From Aldrovandia affinis (lineage: Eukaryota > Chordata > Actinopteri > Notacanthiformes > Halosauridae): a DNA stretch of 64,000 nt. The translations under genes were made by a program, and so were the position numbers. Positions 1-11,351 of this stretch are shown here, piece by piece. The stretch's first letter is position 1; the number at the start of each line of letters is the position of its first letter. The DNA lies in assembly GCA_029706075.1 (NCBI GenBank), contig JAINUG010000037.1, positions 798,501 to 862,500 on the forward strand, written 5' to 3'. The notes beneath the pieces were generated by a model. The model was given only the letters and a program-made list of their open reading frames with translations, was not told the origin of the DNA and did not search any database.

Positions 1-1243
1 GGTGCATCCAAATTAATAAAATAAAATCTACATCCACAAGAACGCCGAATCTGGTAGCACATGCCGTGTAAGAAATATGAAACAGACACTGCAGCAGATG
101 AACTTTTTTTCACTGTGATAGCCTATTTTACATTTATTTTATGGCACCGCCTAGTATCAGTCGGCGCAGACACTGCAGCGGTTAAAGCTCCTTTATTAAT
201 GGCAAATATCTTTTAGGCACTTGAAGAAAACACTTAGGCGGCCCACCAAAGCATTAGACAGGCAGGGAAAACCCTGCAAAGAGGAGGAGGAAACCCCAGT
301 GTTCTGGGATCACTTCTTTGCTCTGGTTGGCAGAGAACCACGCAGCTCTTTCTAGGGAATGGAAACGCTCTCGGACTACAATGCTCTTGTTGTCAGTGCT
401 CTTGTGCACCATACACGCGTGTGTGGATAGGCTGGATTTCCCTTGTTGTTTTCAGAGCCCTGTGGACATTTCTCTGTACGTTGCGTTGAGAGACTTGCTA
501 TACGTGGCTCGCTCGCAAACGGGATGGCAAAGATACAAATCTTAAGTCCCGGAGCCACAAATGAGTTGAATTCTGCAGGCGAGGCTGTGTGAGAATGTGT
601 TTTGTTTTTTTGTCAATTGCTACCCGCCGTCCCAGAATAGCACTTGAAGAAACACTGCATTTTCTTCCCCTCCTCAGTTTATATCAGACTTGTGTTTTCC
701 TCGCTTGCCCTGTAGGTGTGTGTGTAGCCTGTCTGTATCTAGTCGGACCATGGCTTGGAGCCCTGGCTCGCCGACTGCCTTCCACTACACTTGACTCCAT
801 CCAGATGCTCGGGGCCCTGCACATAAGCTGTTGTGCAGAGTGCCGTTTAGAAAGATTGAGAGGCACACCGCAGAGCTTTGGCCCGGGGGCTGCATTTGTT
901 TCGGCTGTGAGGGGGAGGGGGTCGGTGGTTGGGGGTGGATAGGGTTGCCGTTTAACGCATGCCCTAGAAATGGGGAGACTTGGCTGGATGGGTTCGATGA
1001 GACCCTGGCGCAAACTGGACCCGGTGACATGCTGCGGGTGCGGAGGAAATGGTGTCTCGAACGCAACCAGATGTTTTGAGCCGCAGGTCTGGACGCTTCA
1101 TAGAGTCGAGATTCAGAGGAACGCTGAAGCCTGGCCTCGGATTCTCATTTGTTCTTCCTGGAAGGGGGTTGGTGTAGTCAGAATACACTGACATTCTTCA
1201 TTCAGGCCTTTCTGTTTATTATTATGCCCTGCTACTAGTTATA
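1..1243. other. Region upstream of CTDSPL2, no gene recognised
   Basis: I see no recognisable coding exon, RNA gene or transposon end here. Several open frames of 60 to 120 codons occur on both strands, but none resembles a known protein and none shows a paired splice-site structure. A 5' non-coding exon of CTDSPL2 could lie here or beyond the window edge; the sequence alone does not decide. Confidence 0.4.
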
Positions 1244-2840
1244 CAGTGAAGGAAATAAGTATTTGATCCCTTGCCGATTTTGTAAGTTTGCCCACTGACA
1301 AATAAATGAACAGTATAATTTTAATGTTAGGTCTATTTTAACAGTGAGAGACAGAATATAAAATCCAGAAAATCACATTATATAAAAGATATAAATTGAT
1401 TTGCATTTGATTGTGTGAAATAAGTATTTGATCCCCTAGCAAAACATGACTTAATACTTGGTGGAGAAATCCTTGTTGGCAAGCACAGAGGTCAGACGTT
1501 TCTTGTAGTTGGTCACCAGGTTTGCGCACATCTCAGGAGGGATTTTGGTCCACTGCTCTTTGCAGATCCTCTCCAAATCCTTAAGGTTTCGAGGCTGTCG
1601 CTTGGCAACTCGAAGCTTCAGCTCCCTCCACAGATTTTCTATGGGATTAAGGTCCGGAGACTGGCTAGGCCACTCCATGACCTTAATGTGCTTCTTCTTG
1701 AGCCACTCCTTTGTTGCCTTGGCCATATGTTTTGGGTCATTGTCCTGCTGGAAGACCCATCCATGACCCATTTTCAGTGTCCTGGCTGAGGGAAGGAGGT
1801 TGTCGCCCAAGATTTCACGGTACATGGCCCCGTCCATCCTCCCCTCGATGTGGTGAAGTCGTCCTGTCCGCTTAGCAGAGAAACACCCCCAAAGCATAAT
1901 GTTTCCACCTCCATGCTTGACGGTGGGGATGGTGTTCTTGGGGTCATAGTCAGCATTTCTCTTCCTCCAAACACGGGGAGTCGAGTTGATGCCAAAGAGC
2001 TCGATTTTGGTCTCATCTGACCACATCACATTCTCCCAAGCCTTCTCTGAATCATTCAGGTGTTCATTGGCAAACTTCAGACGGGCCTGTACATGTGCCT
2101 TCTTGAGCAGGGGGACCTTGCAGGCGCTGCAGGATTTTAATCCATTACGGCGTAGTGTGTTACCAATGGTTTTCTTGGTGACTGTGGTCCCAGCTGCCTT
2201 GAGATCATTAACAAGCTCCTCCCGTGTAGTTCTGGGCTGATCCCTCACCTTTCTCATGATCATCGATACCCCACGAGGCGAGATCTTGCGTGGAGCCCCA
2301 GACCGAGGGCGATTGATGGTCATTTTGTGTTTCTTCCATTTTCGAATAATCGCACCAACAGTTGTCTCCTTCTCACCAAGTTGCTTGCCGATGGTCTTGT
2401 AGCCCATTCCAGCCTTGTGCAGGTCTACAATCTTGTCCCTGACGTCCTTAGACAGCTCTTTGGTCTTGCCCATGGTGAAGAGGTTGGAATCTGATTGATT
2501 GATTCTGTGGACAGGTGTCTTTTATACAGGTAACGAGTTGAGACAGGTGTCTTTTATACAGGTAACGAGTTGAGATTAGGAGTAAAGCGAGAGGACTAAT
2601 CTAACTGGTCTGTGGGACACAGAATTCTTGCTGGTTGGTAGGGGATCAAATACTTATTTCACACAATCAAATGCAAATCAATTTATATCTTTTATATAAT
2701 GTGATTTTCTGGATTTTTTTAAATATTCTGTCTCTCACTGTTAAAATAAACCTACCATTAAAATTATAGACCGTTCATTTCTTTGTCAGTGGGCAAACTT
2801 ACAAAATCGGCAAGGGATCAAATACTTATTTCCTTCACTG
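1244..2840 (-). mobile_element. Complete Tc1-type DNA transposon with IR/DR ends
   Basis: The element is bounded by TA dinucleotides at 1242-1243 and 2841-2842, the expected Tc1/mariner target duplication. Its ends are inverted repeats of roughly 200 bp. Each carries an outer and an inner copy of a core reading AAATAAGTATTTGATCCC, at about 1251-1270 and 1419-1436 on the left and mirrored at about 2641-2660 and 2815-2834 on the right. This is the IR/DR arrangement known from Sleeping Beauty-like fish elements. The transposase lies inside on the minus strand. A 32-bp stretch (ACAGGTGTCTTTTATACAGG and following) is duplicated in tandem at about 2510-2573, between the transposase start and the right repeat. 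The arms pair well, suggesting a young insertion. Confidence 0.93.
1451..2473 (-). CDS. Tc1-type transposase, uninterrupted (340 aa)
   Basis: This frame encodes a cut-and-paste transposase that would bind the element's inverted repeats and move it between TA sites. It runs from ATG (MGKTKELS) to stop without interruption. Residues 1-50 and about 65-110 look like the paired-type helix-turn-helix pair. An AT-hook/GRPR-like NRPRSG sits near 54-59. The catalytic triad is complete: D153 in WSDETK, D244 in FQQDNDPKH and E279 in NPIENLW, giving exactly DD34E spacing. The glycine-rich [11 protein letters not shown] box is present at about 187-196. The 340-residue length equals that of known active vertebrate Tc1 transposases. 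Nothing visible prevents it being functional, but activity cannot be judged from one copy. Confidence 0.92.
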   Translation of the reverse strand: MGKTKELSKDVRDKIVDLHKAGMGYKTIGKQLGEKETTVGAIIRKWKKHKMTINRPRSGAPRKISPRGVSMIMRKVRDQPRTTREELVNDLKAAGTTVTKKTIGNTLRRNGLKSCSACKVPLLKKAHVQARLKFANEHLNDSEKAWENVMWSDETKIELFGINSTPRVWRKRNADYDPKNTIPTVKHGGGNIMLWGCFSAKRTGRLHHIEGRMDGAMYREILGDNLLPSARTLKMGHGWVFQQDNDPKHMAKATKEWLKKKHIKVMEWPSQSPDLNPIENLWRELKLRVAKRQPRNLKDLERICKEQWTKIPPEMCANLVTNYKKRLTSVLANKDFSTKY

Positions 2841-2983
2841 TATATATATATCATCTTTATTTATTATTTTTCTCAAAGGTTATTCAGGTTATTAATGTGA
2901 TTGAATCCCGGTCTGCAGAGATTCATAGATTCAAGTAGCTTTTTTTAGAATCTGCATTTTTTCAGTGTAGGAAGCTAACTGCT

Positions 2984-3178
2984 CTCTCTCTCTCTCCTCC
3001 CCCCTCCCTCTCCCTCCTTTTCTAACCTGCTCTCTTTACCTCTCCCCTTTTCCACGCTCCTCCTTTCCCCCCTTTCCGCCTCCCGTCTCCTCTAACCTGC
3101 TCTCTCTACCTCTCCCCTTTTCCACTTCCTCCTTCCCCCTCTCTCCCCCCGCCTCCTCTCTCCCGTCAGCCTTTCATG
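2984..3178 (+). repeat. Polypyrimidine tract with a 70-bp tandem duplication, ending in an AG acceptor
   Basis: Almost 200 bases of C/T-rich sequence lead into CTCCCGTCAG just before the first coding exon of CTDSPL2. A unit beginning TCTAACCTGCTCTCT occurs at 3021 and again at 3091. The tract ends in a plausible splice acceptor at about 3169-3170, so the ATG-containing exon is probably preceded by a non-coding exon. Confidence 0.6.
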
Positions 3179-3192
3179 TGACCGCTGGGACG

Positions 3193-6100
3193 ATGAGGCT
3201 GAGAATGCGCAAGGCTTCTCAGCAGCCGAGCCCCGCCCACGCGCCCCGCCCGTCCCGGACCAAGCGGAGGCGCTCTGAGGTGGAGGAGTGCGCGCCCGCC
3301 GGCGGAGGCAAGATGCCCAAGGGCGACACGGGGCTCCTCTCCACCATCAAGAAATTCATCCGGGGAAACGCAGTCAAGGTACGCCGCGGGGGAAGGCCCC
3401 CTCCTGCAGCTGTTCCCAGCCTGTGTCGCATTCCAGCACGCTTCCATTTTCAAACATTTCTCGTTTCGTAAAAAAAGGCTGCGCGCCCTACGCGGCTGAA
3501 CGTTTCAGAAACGTTTCCGTTATGTAAGCACCGCTTTCCCCGCCCCTCCTGAGACCTTAATATAGAATCCATTAAGGTTTAAGATGTAAATTGAGTGTTT
3601 GTCAGGGACCCGGTGTCATGTTCCCTCCCGCCCCAGAAGTGTAATGAGGAATGTTCCTGCTCGCCTGGCTACTTCAGCCCCGTTCTAAGAATAGCCGTGG
3701 CTCTAGAATGGTTGTGTAATGACAGTAGGTAGTCGGCTGAACCAAGTGTGCAGCCTGTTTGCAGAAAAGGGGTCCCCCCCCCTCCCTCAGTGGTTTGGGC
3801 GCTCGTTCGGGACCTTAAACCCGGTCATCCTCGCGGTTTGAAAACCGGTCAAAACCGCCATTTGTTCGTCCTTGCTCGTACGTGTTAAGCTTCAGACTGA
3901 AAGGATTCAAAGTGTCGCGCCGGGTGTCACAAACTTTTACGGGACAACCAACTCAAGAGGACAGGAAAGCATAAGAACCAACCCGCCATTTCGTATGCTT
4001 TGATATAATCACTAGACATGGTCCACATTTCCTTGTTAATCATACTACACATTATCATTTTTCTGGCTAACGCCACCTGGCTAAGTGTTCAAGCAGTCAT
4101 TTTAATGGCATTTCTTCATTTGTTCTGGTCCTCTATACAAACTTTGGAATTAAGTGTCTTTACGTAATGAAATGTAAGGATGGGGGGTGGGAATGCTGAA
4201 TTCTGCTTGTTCGGGTTTTGAATAACCGAAGCAGTTTGTGCCCGTGCCCTTCATTTGTCTGGATCCTGAAGATGCGTGTGACTCGTGCAGATAATGACTT
4301 TGTTGTGGCTATAAGAACAAACCACATCATGGCACTTAAGGACACTCAAGTGTTTGCCACTCCTTCAGAGGAAAAAAGAACAACACCTTAAAGGGCTTTG
4401 TAATCACATTAATCAAACATCCATATTTCCACTAATCCATAACTTCCAATAATGTATTACTTGGCACCCCCTCCTCCAAAAGATGCTTTCTAAAGTCATA
4501 ATTCAGTTCTTCAAAACTATGTTGACTTTTCAGTCAACACATTATAACTGAAACGTAGGTTGGTTTCCCCAGTCCTCAGCAGGACAGCGCTTCTACTGGC
4601 TGCACAGCAGTACTGCTGCTTGGTCCTCAGTCACTTCAACATTGATTCATGCACATGGAGCGTCGGCTACCAGCCATTTGAAAGCATTTAAACAACTACA
4701 GGCATGTAGCCTTGATCAAAGGGAAGTGGCATATGTACTGGAGGGTATTAATGACAGGATAAAAGGGATAGAGATGCTGTTGATGGCCCTCTCGCCATCG
4801 CAGGGCTAGCAGGGGAGGCCCTTTGAGGTTTTCATGCTTTAGTTGTGACCGTGGATTCGTCCCCTCAGGTGGAGCAGGAGAACCCAGCGAAGAGGAGCCG
4901 CATCGAATGCGACCTGGACACCACCCTGATCTCCTCCACGCCGCGCACCGGCGACCTGCCCAACAAGGCCATGCCCAGGGTCCGCCGGAGAGGGCCCGTC
5001 AACGGAGGTGAGTCCGAGGGGCGAGACCGAGCCCAGGTAACAGCAGAGCTCGAGGTCTGTGCCTCGTTTTGTAACGTATGGGACATGGGACAGCAGTGTC
5101 GCATAATGGTTAGGGACTGGCTTTGTTGGGTTGCAGGCTTGATTCTCAGGTAGGGCACTGTTGTTGTACCCTTTGAGCAAGGTACTTAACCTGAATTGTT
5201 TCAGTAAATATCCAGCTGTATAAATGGATTGTATGTTTAAATAAATAAACAAGTAAACTTGTGTAAGTCACTCTGGATAAGAGTGTTTGCCAAATGCCTG
5301 TAATGTAATATAAGACCCACTGACGCCCTTCTCCTGCATTGATTCTCACAGATGCCACGAATCATGACTCGGGCAAGCCGGTGAAGCCCAACGGGAAGCT
5401 GGAGCAGCCGGCCGAGGTCCCCAGCAGCCCACCCCGCACCACCCTGTTGGGCACCATCTTCTCTCCGGTCTTCAACTTCTTCTCACCAGCAAACAAAAAT
5501 GGTAAAAAGAACTATAAAAAAAACGCCCGACACTCATTCCCTCTTCCGAAAGATCCCAGCGCAGTGTAGATCAGTTTTTACGTCGCGTTTCAGTTGTTTT
5601 AGACCTTGCTGTCAGAGCGCAACCTGCAGCTGGTTTTACTTGCAGAGGACCAAAGTGTTTTTCTATCATTTATCCATTGGAGGGTTTTTTCAAGAAGAGT
5701 TGTGTATACGTGCTAGTGCAGTTCTTGTCTTGGCCTTTCTGTAATCTCTGTTCACACGTGCCCCCCCAGGCACATCGGGCTCAGACTCCCCGGGGCAGGC
5801 GGTGGAGGCGGAGGAGATCGTCAAGCAGCTGGACATGGAGCAGGTGGAGGAGACGCCCACCAGCACGGCCACATCCGCCGAGAGCGCGGCCGCCCCGCTG
5901 TACCCCAGCATCCCCGCCCCGCCCCTGCCGAGGCTGCCCCCGAAGAGGGCGAGATCGTGGCGGACGCCGACCTGCCTCCACTCACAGGTGTGTCGAGACG
6001 CTCACAGGTGACACTGAGAGAAGGCTGGGCACTGTTGGTTTTTTGGTGGGGGTTCTTACTAGGGGTGTAACGGTACACAAAAATCACGGTTCAGTACAGC

Positions 6101-9100
6101 GGGGCGAAAAAGAAATGCAAAACATAAAATTGCTTTGCTTTTAATTTATTATGAACTTTGTAAACAGTGGCTATAATTTACTGAACAAAGTACTGGAATG
6201 TGGACGAGAGGGAACTTGGTAGCAGGGCTCAATCACTTTCAACATATGTTTAAAACCTGTGTTCTCCACAACGGAGTATGGTCACAGATCCGCCACTATA
6301 AAAACACCTACAGCATTTGTTATTGCTTTGCTCATTTGCATTTGGCATACTGACTACGAAGCTGGGCTGTGCAAAGTTAATCTCTCTGGTTCAGTGGTGT
6401 GCCATAGACCATAGATATAAAAACATTTTCATATCTGTGCCATAGACGTATATGGGCTGAATTAATAACGCCCACCCTTTGCGCAAGTTATATCTTCGGG
6501 GGGCGGGGGGGAACTCAATAGTTTTAAATTAAATTCTGCATGTGCATTAGTGGTTAAAGCAAGATTGCATTTGTTCGGTTCACAACGCGTACCGAACCCA
6601 AAGTCCTGTACCGAATGGTGTACCGTTACACCCCTGGTTCTTACCCTTCTGCATTCACACCCCAACCCTGCTGTGTCCCTCCCCCCGCTCAGCCCCAGGG
6701 TCCAGTCCTGACAGCGGCTACTCCGAGGCCCCGCCCACCTCCCCTGCAGAGGGCACGTATGAGGAGGACTGGGAGGTGTTTGACCCGTGAGTACACACGC
6801 CCACCTTGGGGAGATCCACACTGGAAGATGGTAGATTTTTTTGACTGCACTGATCGTTGATCTATGAGGGCAAGAAATGAAATCTACAGGAACACTGATT
6901 TTCTTAAACACATGCATGTGCCGCACTGGTTTAATCGGCCGTTTCTGTGCTGTTTGGGTAGAAGCGCTTGTAGCCTCTACATCAGGGAGGTCAGACTCGT
7001 TCCACGGAGGGCTGAGTGTATGCAGGTTTTTGTTGCAACCAGTGCGCTACACCAGGTGACTAGCTTGCTAATCATCTCACTAGTTCAACCAGGGAGTGGG
7101 ACTCACTGAAATCTCCTGGTGTAAGCCTGCATACATAAGCCTGCATACTCTCGGCCTTTGGAGTATGACACCCCTGCTCTACAGAAAGGCTCACTCTTCT
7201 GAAAGTTTGGGAATTTGTTACCTGTTCACTTGCAGCAGTTTTTAGTGGCTGTCTTCCAAAATGTGGATGGCTGAAGATATGTCAACCTTGTAATCGGCAA
7301 ATTTAAAAATGTGCACACCCCCACTCCACTCCCCCTTTTTTCACATTTTCCCCTTTTCCTCCTTGTCACGGTATTGGTGATTGTATGACTGTAGATTTTA
7401 TGGCATTTCTGCCATATATGCTGATATACATGTTCAACGCTGCATGTAATCCCTCATTTAAATGTATGAAATAGTGTTGTGTGTGCGTTGGCTCACCCTG
7501 CGTGGCCTGGGTCTGCTCTCTCTGCAGGTACTTCTTCATCAAGCACGTGCCCCCGCTGACGGAGGAGCAGCTCACCCGCAAGCCAGCGCTCCCCCTGAAG
7601 ACCCGCAGCACGCCAGAGTTCTCCCTCGTCCTAGACCTGGTGAGCCAGGCCACACCCATCTCACGCATATGCATATTTGTATATATCAGCATGCTGTCAT
7701 TGGCACAGTGATTGGCCTATTTCTAAAGTTTTTTTTGTTTGTTTGATCTCTGCAAATGCCACCCTGGATGTCAGTGTGTCAATTGAAAGCTTAGATTAGT
7801 GGCTGAGCATCAACAGACTTTGGTTGTAATGTGTTTGTGGCCAAGCGGAATAGCAATAATTCTTTCTGGCATGTTGAGATTATCGGTCAGGGGTGCCGTG
7901 CTAAAACATTTGAATTTGTCCCTTGAATTAATCCCGTTTGCCCTGCTCTTGCTCTCCTTCAGGATGAAACGTTGGTACATTGTAGCTTAAACGAGCTGGA
8001 AGACGCAGCGCTTACCTTCCCCGTCCTCTTTCAAGATGTCATATACCAGGTAAGGTAGAGCCTTGGTCCTATGGTGATGCTTGTTCTCAGTCTGAACTTG
8101 CGTGTGATGACCACTAGAGGGTGCCGGGAGGGCTTTCAGTGCAACTGAGTGCAGTGAAGTTGCACTGAACTGTTTAATACTGTGTATGTAGTTAAATATT
8201 TTCTTTTGATATGTAGACACTAGGAGTCTTTGTTTTGAAGGGCAGCAATTTAGTTTACTACCCTGCCAAGTTGTCTTTAAATGTGCACACACATGTAGGC
8301 TATGCTGTTAATGACTTCACTTGGGTGTTTGTGATTGGTAATGAATTTTGGCTCAGTTGTTGGCTGTGTGATAAGCAAGGCCCTGGCACAGTAAAGATGA
8401 CTCGCCTCTACTTGTCTGCAGGTGTATGTGCGATTGAGGCCGTACTTCCGAGAGTTCCTCGAACGCATGTCTCAAATTTATGAGGTATGGTGGTTACTGT
8501 CTGCACTTTTTTGGCCTAACTGACATTAACCTTTCGTATTTTTTACCCTATGAAAGAAGGCTGAGTCACCTGCCGCTGTTTTCTGTCCACAGATAATTCT
8601 CTTCACTGCTTCTAAGAAGGTGTACGCAGATAAGTTGCTGAATATCCTCGATCCCAAGAAACAGCTGGTTAGGTCAGTTGTTTTGTTGACTGGTTTCATT
8701 GGTCTCTTGGATGTCCTTTTTCTGTCATGAGAGCTTGGTTGTAAAAACGTGCACATAACCAATATAATTTTGAGGTAGTGATGGGCTTATCTGGCTGGTG
8801 AGCTTGAGTCCATTTTCTCCCATAGGTGTTTGTGTAATTCATTTTGTAATGACTGATTTTAATTTTGAGAATTTTTACATCATTGTCAACATACACTGCC
8901 CGACCTCAAAAAAAGTCACACACTAATATTTTGTTGCACCGCCTTTTGCTTTGATTACGGCATGCATTCGCCGTGGCATCGTTTTGATAAGCTTCTGCAA
9001 TGTCACAACATTTATTTCCATCCGGAGTTACATAAATTTTTCAGCAAGATCTTGTATTGATGATGGGAGAGTCGGACCGCTGCGCAAAGTCTTCTCCAGC

Positions 9101-11151
9101 ACATCCCAAAGATTCTCAATGGGGTTAAGGTCTGGACTCTGTGGTGGCCAATCCATGTGTGAAAATGATGTCTCATGCTCCCTGAACCACTCTTTCACAA
9201 TTTGAGCCCGATGAATCGTGGCATTGTCATCTTGGAATATGCCTGTGCCATCAGGGAAGAAAAAAAATCCATTAATAGAAAAACCTGGTCATTCAGTATA
9301 TTCAGGTAGTCTGTAGCTGACCTCATTCTTTGGGCACATAACGTTGCTGAACCAAGACCTGACCAACTGCAGCAACCCCAGATCATGACACTGCCCCCAC
9401 AGGCTTGTGCGGTAGGCACTAGGCATGATGGGTGCATCACTTCATCCGCCTCTCTTCTTACCCTGATGCGCCCATCACTCTGGAACAGGGTAAATCTGGA
9501 CTCATCAGACCACATGACCTTCTTCCATTGCTCCAGAGTCCAATCTTTATGCTCCCTAGCAAATTGAAGCCTTTTTCTCCGATTAGCCTCACTGACCAGT
9601 GGTTTTCTTAAGGCTACACAGCTGTTTAGTCCCAATCCCTTGAGTTCCCTTTGCATTGTGCGTGTGGAAATGCTCTTACTTTCACTATTAAACATAGCCG
9701 AGTTCTACTGATTTTTTACGATATGATTTCACCAAACATTTAAGTGATCGCCGATCACGATCATTCAAGATTTATTTCCGACCACATTTCTTCCTCGAAG
9801 ATGATGGTTCACCACTATCCTTCCAGGTTTTAATAATGCGTTGGACAGTTCTTAACCCAATTGTAGTAGTTTCAGTAGTTCCTTAGTTGTTTTCTTTGCT
9901 TGATGCAGGCCAATAATTTGACCCTTCTGAAACAGATTATCAGATGATCTTTTCCACGACCACAGGACATGTCTTCCGACATGGTTGTTTAAGAAATGAG
10001 AAGCTACTCACTGCATCAGTTAGGGTTAAATAACTTGTTGCCAGCTAAAACATATTAATCACTGCAGTAATTATCCAATGGAATTGGATTTGCGTTACCT
10101 ATTTGCGTAGTTAAATCCAGGTGGTGACTTTTTTTTTGGCCAGGCAGTGTACTTACGGTCTAAAGACCATTCCATTTACAGCTGCAGTTATATTGGCCTT
10201 CCTTTAAACATTCATACAAAGTTTGAGCAGTATGTTTACCACCTAGTACTGACAAAGCCTTATGAAGGTGGCAAAATATTTTAAATATATTTGACTTGGA
10301 ATGTTGGGGGTTGGTAGTGGGTCAGATACTTCTGAAGTGCGTTTGGGTGGACAAGGGTCAGTCGTGAATTTCTCAGGTTTTTTTTCATTTATATTTTTTT
10401 GCATGTATAATTCAGAACTTCCAGACCTGAGTGCATACGTCTTTTTCTTCTCCCCTTCCTGCGATTGCAGGCACAGGTTATTCCGTGAGCACTGCGTTTG
10501 TGTACAAGGGAACTACATCAAGGACCTGAACATCCTCGGGAGGGACCTGTCCAAGACCATCATAATCGACAACTCACCACAAGCCTTTGCCTATCAGGTG
10601 AGCCCGACGACCACCGCTCGCTACCGATTGGTCAGCAAGGCCTTTTTCCCGGTGAGCGTGTGACGCCCAGAGACCAACGCCGTGCTAAACCTCCTGTATC
10701 CCCCCCCCCACAGCTTTCCAACGGGATTCCCATCGAGAGCTGGTTCATGGATAAAAATGACAGCGAGCTCCTGAAACTCGTCCCCTTCCTGGAGAAACTT
10801 GTGGAGCTGGTATGAGCACGCGCTTCTTCATTTCCATGTAACACCCTAAGAGAACAGCTCATTTGTTATGACATAACTGCATAACTGGATTTTTATTTTT
10901 GATCTGTGGTCATGTATTACAGGTAGGATTAATTTGAACTGATTGAAACTTTTTTGAACAAAATACTTTTTCAGTGTTGTGTTACGTACTGTAGTTGTGT
11001 GTGAGTGTTGCGTCTAGAGTGTTGAATCATCGTGCAGTGATGGTATACAGCTTAGGAATATGTGTGCCTTTATTTGTGTCCACAGAATGAGGATGTGCGA
11101 CCGCACGTCCGGGAGCGGTTTCGTCTGCACGACCTTCTACCCCCTGACTGA
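3193..11151 (+). CDS. CTDSPL2: CTD small phosphatase-like protein 2 (12 coding exons; frame broken in exon 4)
   Basis: The protein is a HAD-family Ser/Thr phosphatase of the SCP/FCP type that acts on phosphoproteins such as the RNA polymerase II tail. Coding exons are 3193-3378, 4869-5007, 5352-5501, 5770-5987, 6693-6786, 7528-7639, 7963-8049, 8422-8484, 8593-8672, 10471-10597, 10714-10809 and 11086-11151, all with GT-AG borders. Basic N-terminus [11 protein letters not shown] and the segment [15 protein letters not shown] match vertebrate CTDSPL2. The catalytic DLDET motif spans the exon 6/7 junction. WFMDKND and the C-terminus HDLLPPD match the family. Exon phases agree everywhere except exon 4, which is one base short: its first part reads [16 protein letters not shown], but its end (DADLPPLT) and exon 5 need the next frame. 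With the base counted the product is about 472 residues. A single-base assembly error is the simplest cause. Confidence 0.93.
5092..5313 (+). mobile_element. tRNA-derived SINE copy (diverged)
   Basis: The sequence in CTDSPL2 intron 2 begins with a tRNA-like head (CGCATAATGGTTAGGGACTG, then GGTTGCAGGCTTGATTCTC as the decayed B box). It continues with a body containing GAGCAAGGTACTTAACCTGA and ends with a tail reading CTCTGGATAAGAGTGTTTGC plus TGTAATGTAATA. It aligns along its length with the better preserved copy at 48302-48532. Confidence 0.8.
6060..6636. mobile_element. Non-autonomous hAT-type element (577 bp)
   Basis: Terminal inverted repeats TAGGGGTGTAACGGTACAC and GTACCGTTACACCCCTG flank 577 bp. 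An exact 8-bp target duplication GTTCTTAC lies at 6052-6059 and 6637-6644, diagnostic of hAT transposition. No transposase frame is present. It lies in CTDSPL2 intron 4. Confidence 0.88.
6983..7176. mobile_element. hAT-type MITE (194 bp)
   Basis: The left end CAGGGAGGTCAGACTC and right end GAGTATGACACCCCTG form imperfect terminal inverted repeats. The flanks are CTCTACAT (6975-6982) and CTCTACAG (7177-7184), an 8-bp target duplication with one mismatch. The interior is partly palindromic (TGCAGGTTT, CACCAGGTGA, TCTCCTGGTGTAAGCCTGCA). It lies in CTDSPL2 intron 5. Confidence 0.8.
8894..10149 (-). mobile_element. Decayed Tc1-type transposon in CTDSPL2 intron 9
   Basis: The ends CACTGCCCGACCTCAAAAAA and its partner TTTTTTTGGCCAGGCAGTG form inverted repeats of about 28 bp, flanked by TA at 8892-8893 and 10150-10151. 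The 1256-bp size is close to a full-length Tc1 element with short inverted repeats. The terminal sequences differ from the element at 1244-2840, so this is another subfamily. Confidence 0.88.
8925..9979 (-). pseudogene. Broken Tc1-type transposase
   Basis: On the minus strand the longest piece (about 9195-9695) contains [20 protein letters not shown], with the first catalytic Asp. The frame shifts at an A/T run near 9260. The next piece reads [18 protein letters not shown] and then [15 protein letters not shown], which carries the second Asp and the Glu of a DD34E triad. N-terminal sequence up to about 9979 contains several stops. At least two frameshifts and multiple stops make it non-functional. 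Confidence 0.85.
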
Positions 11152-11311
11152 ACGGTGCGGTGCGCCCGGTGAGACGAGACCGGCCAACCCCCTCCAGAGG
11201 AAGAACACGAAGGAAATAAAGACAAAAACAACTCATCACACACACACACAAAAAAACACACGTTACAAACTCTGGATTACAATGAAAACATTGCCATCAC
11301 TGTTGAAATTT

Positions 11312-11351
<40 letters not shown>

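Noticed and set aside
589-942. Open frame of 117 codons upstream of CTDSPL2
   Set aside because: It overlaps frames of similar length on the other strand, has no family resemblance, and no supporting splice or promoter structure.
5700-6144. 155-codon frame spanning CTDSPL2 exon 4 in another register
   Set aside because: The family match and splice phases support the exon at 5770-5987. The arginine/proline-rich alternative is a shadow of GC-rich DNA.
9195-9695. 166-codon transposase frame as a working gene
   Set aside because: It lacks the second Asp and the Glu in frame and is flanked by frameshifts; it is part of a decayed Tc1.
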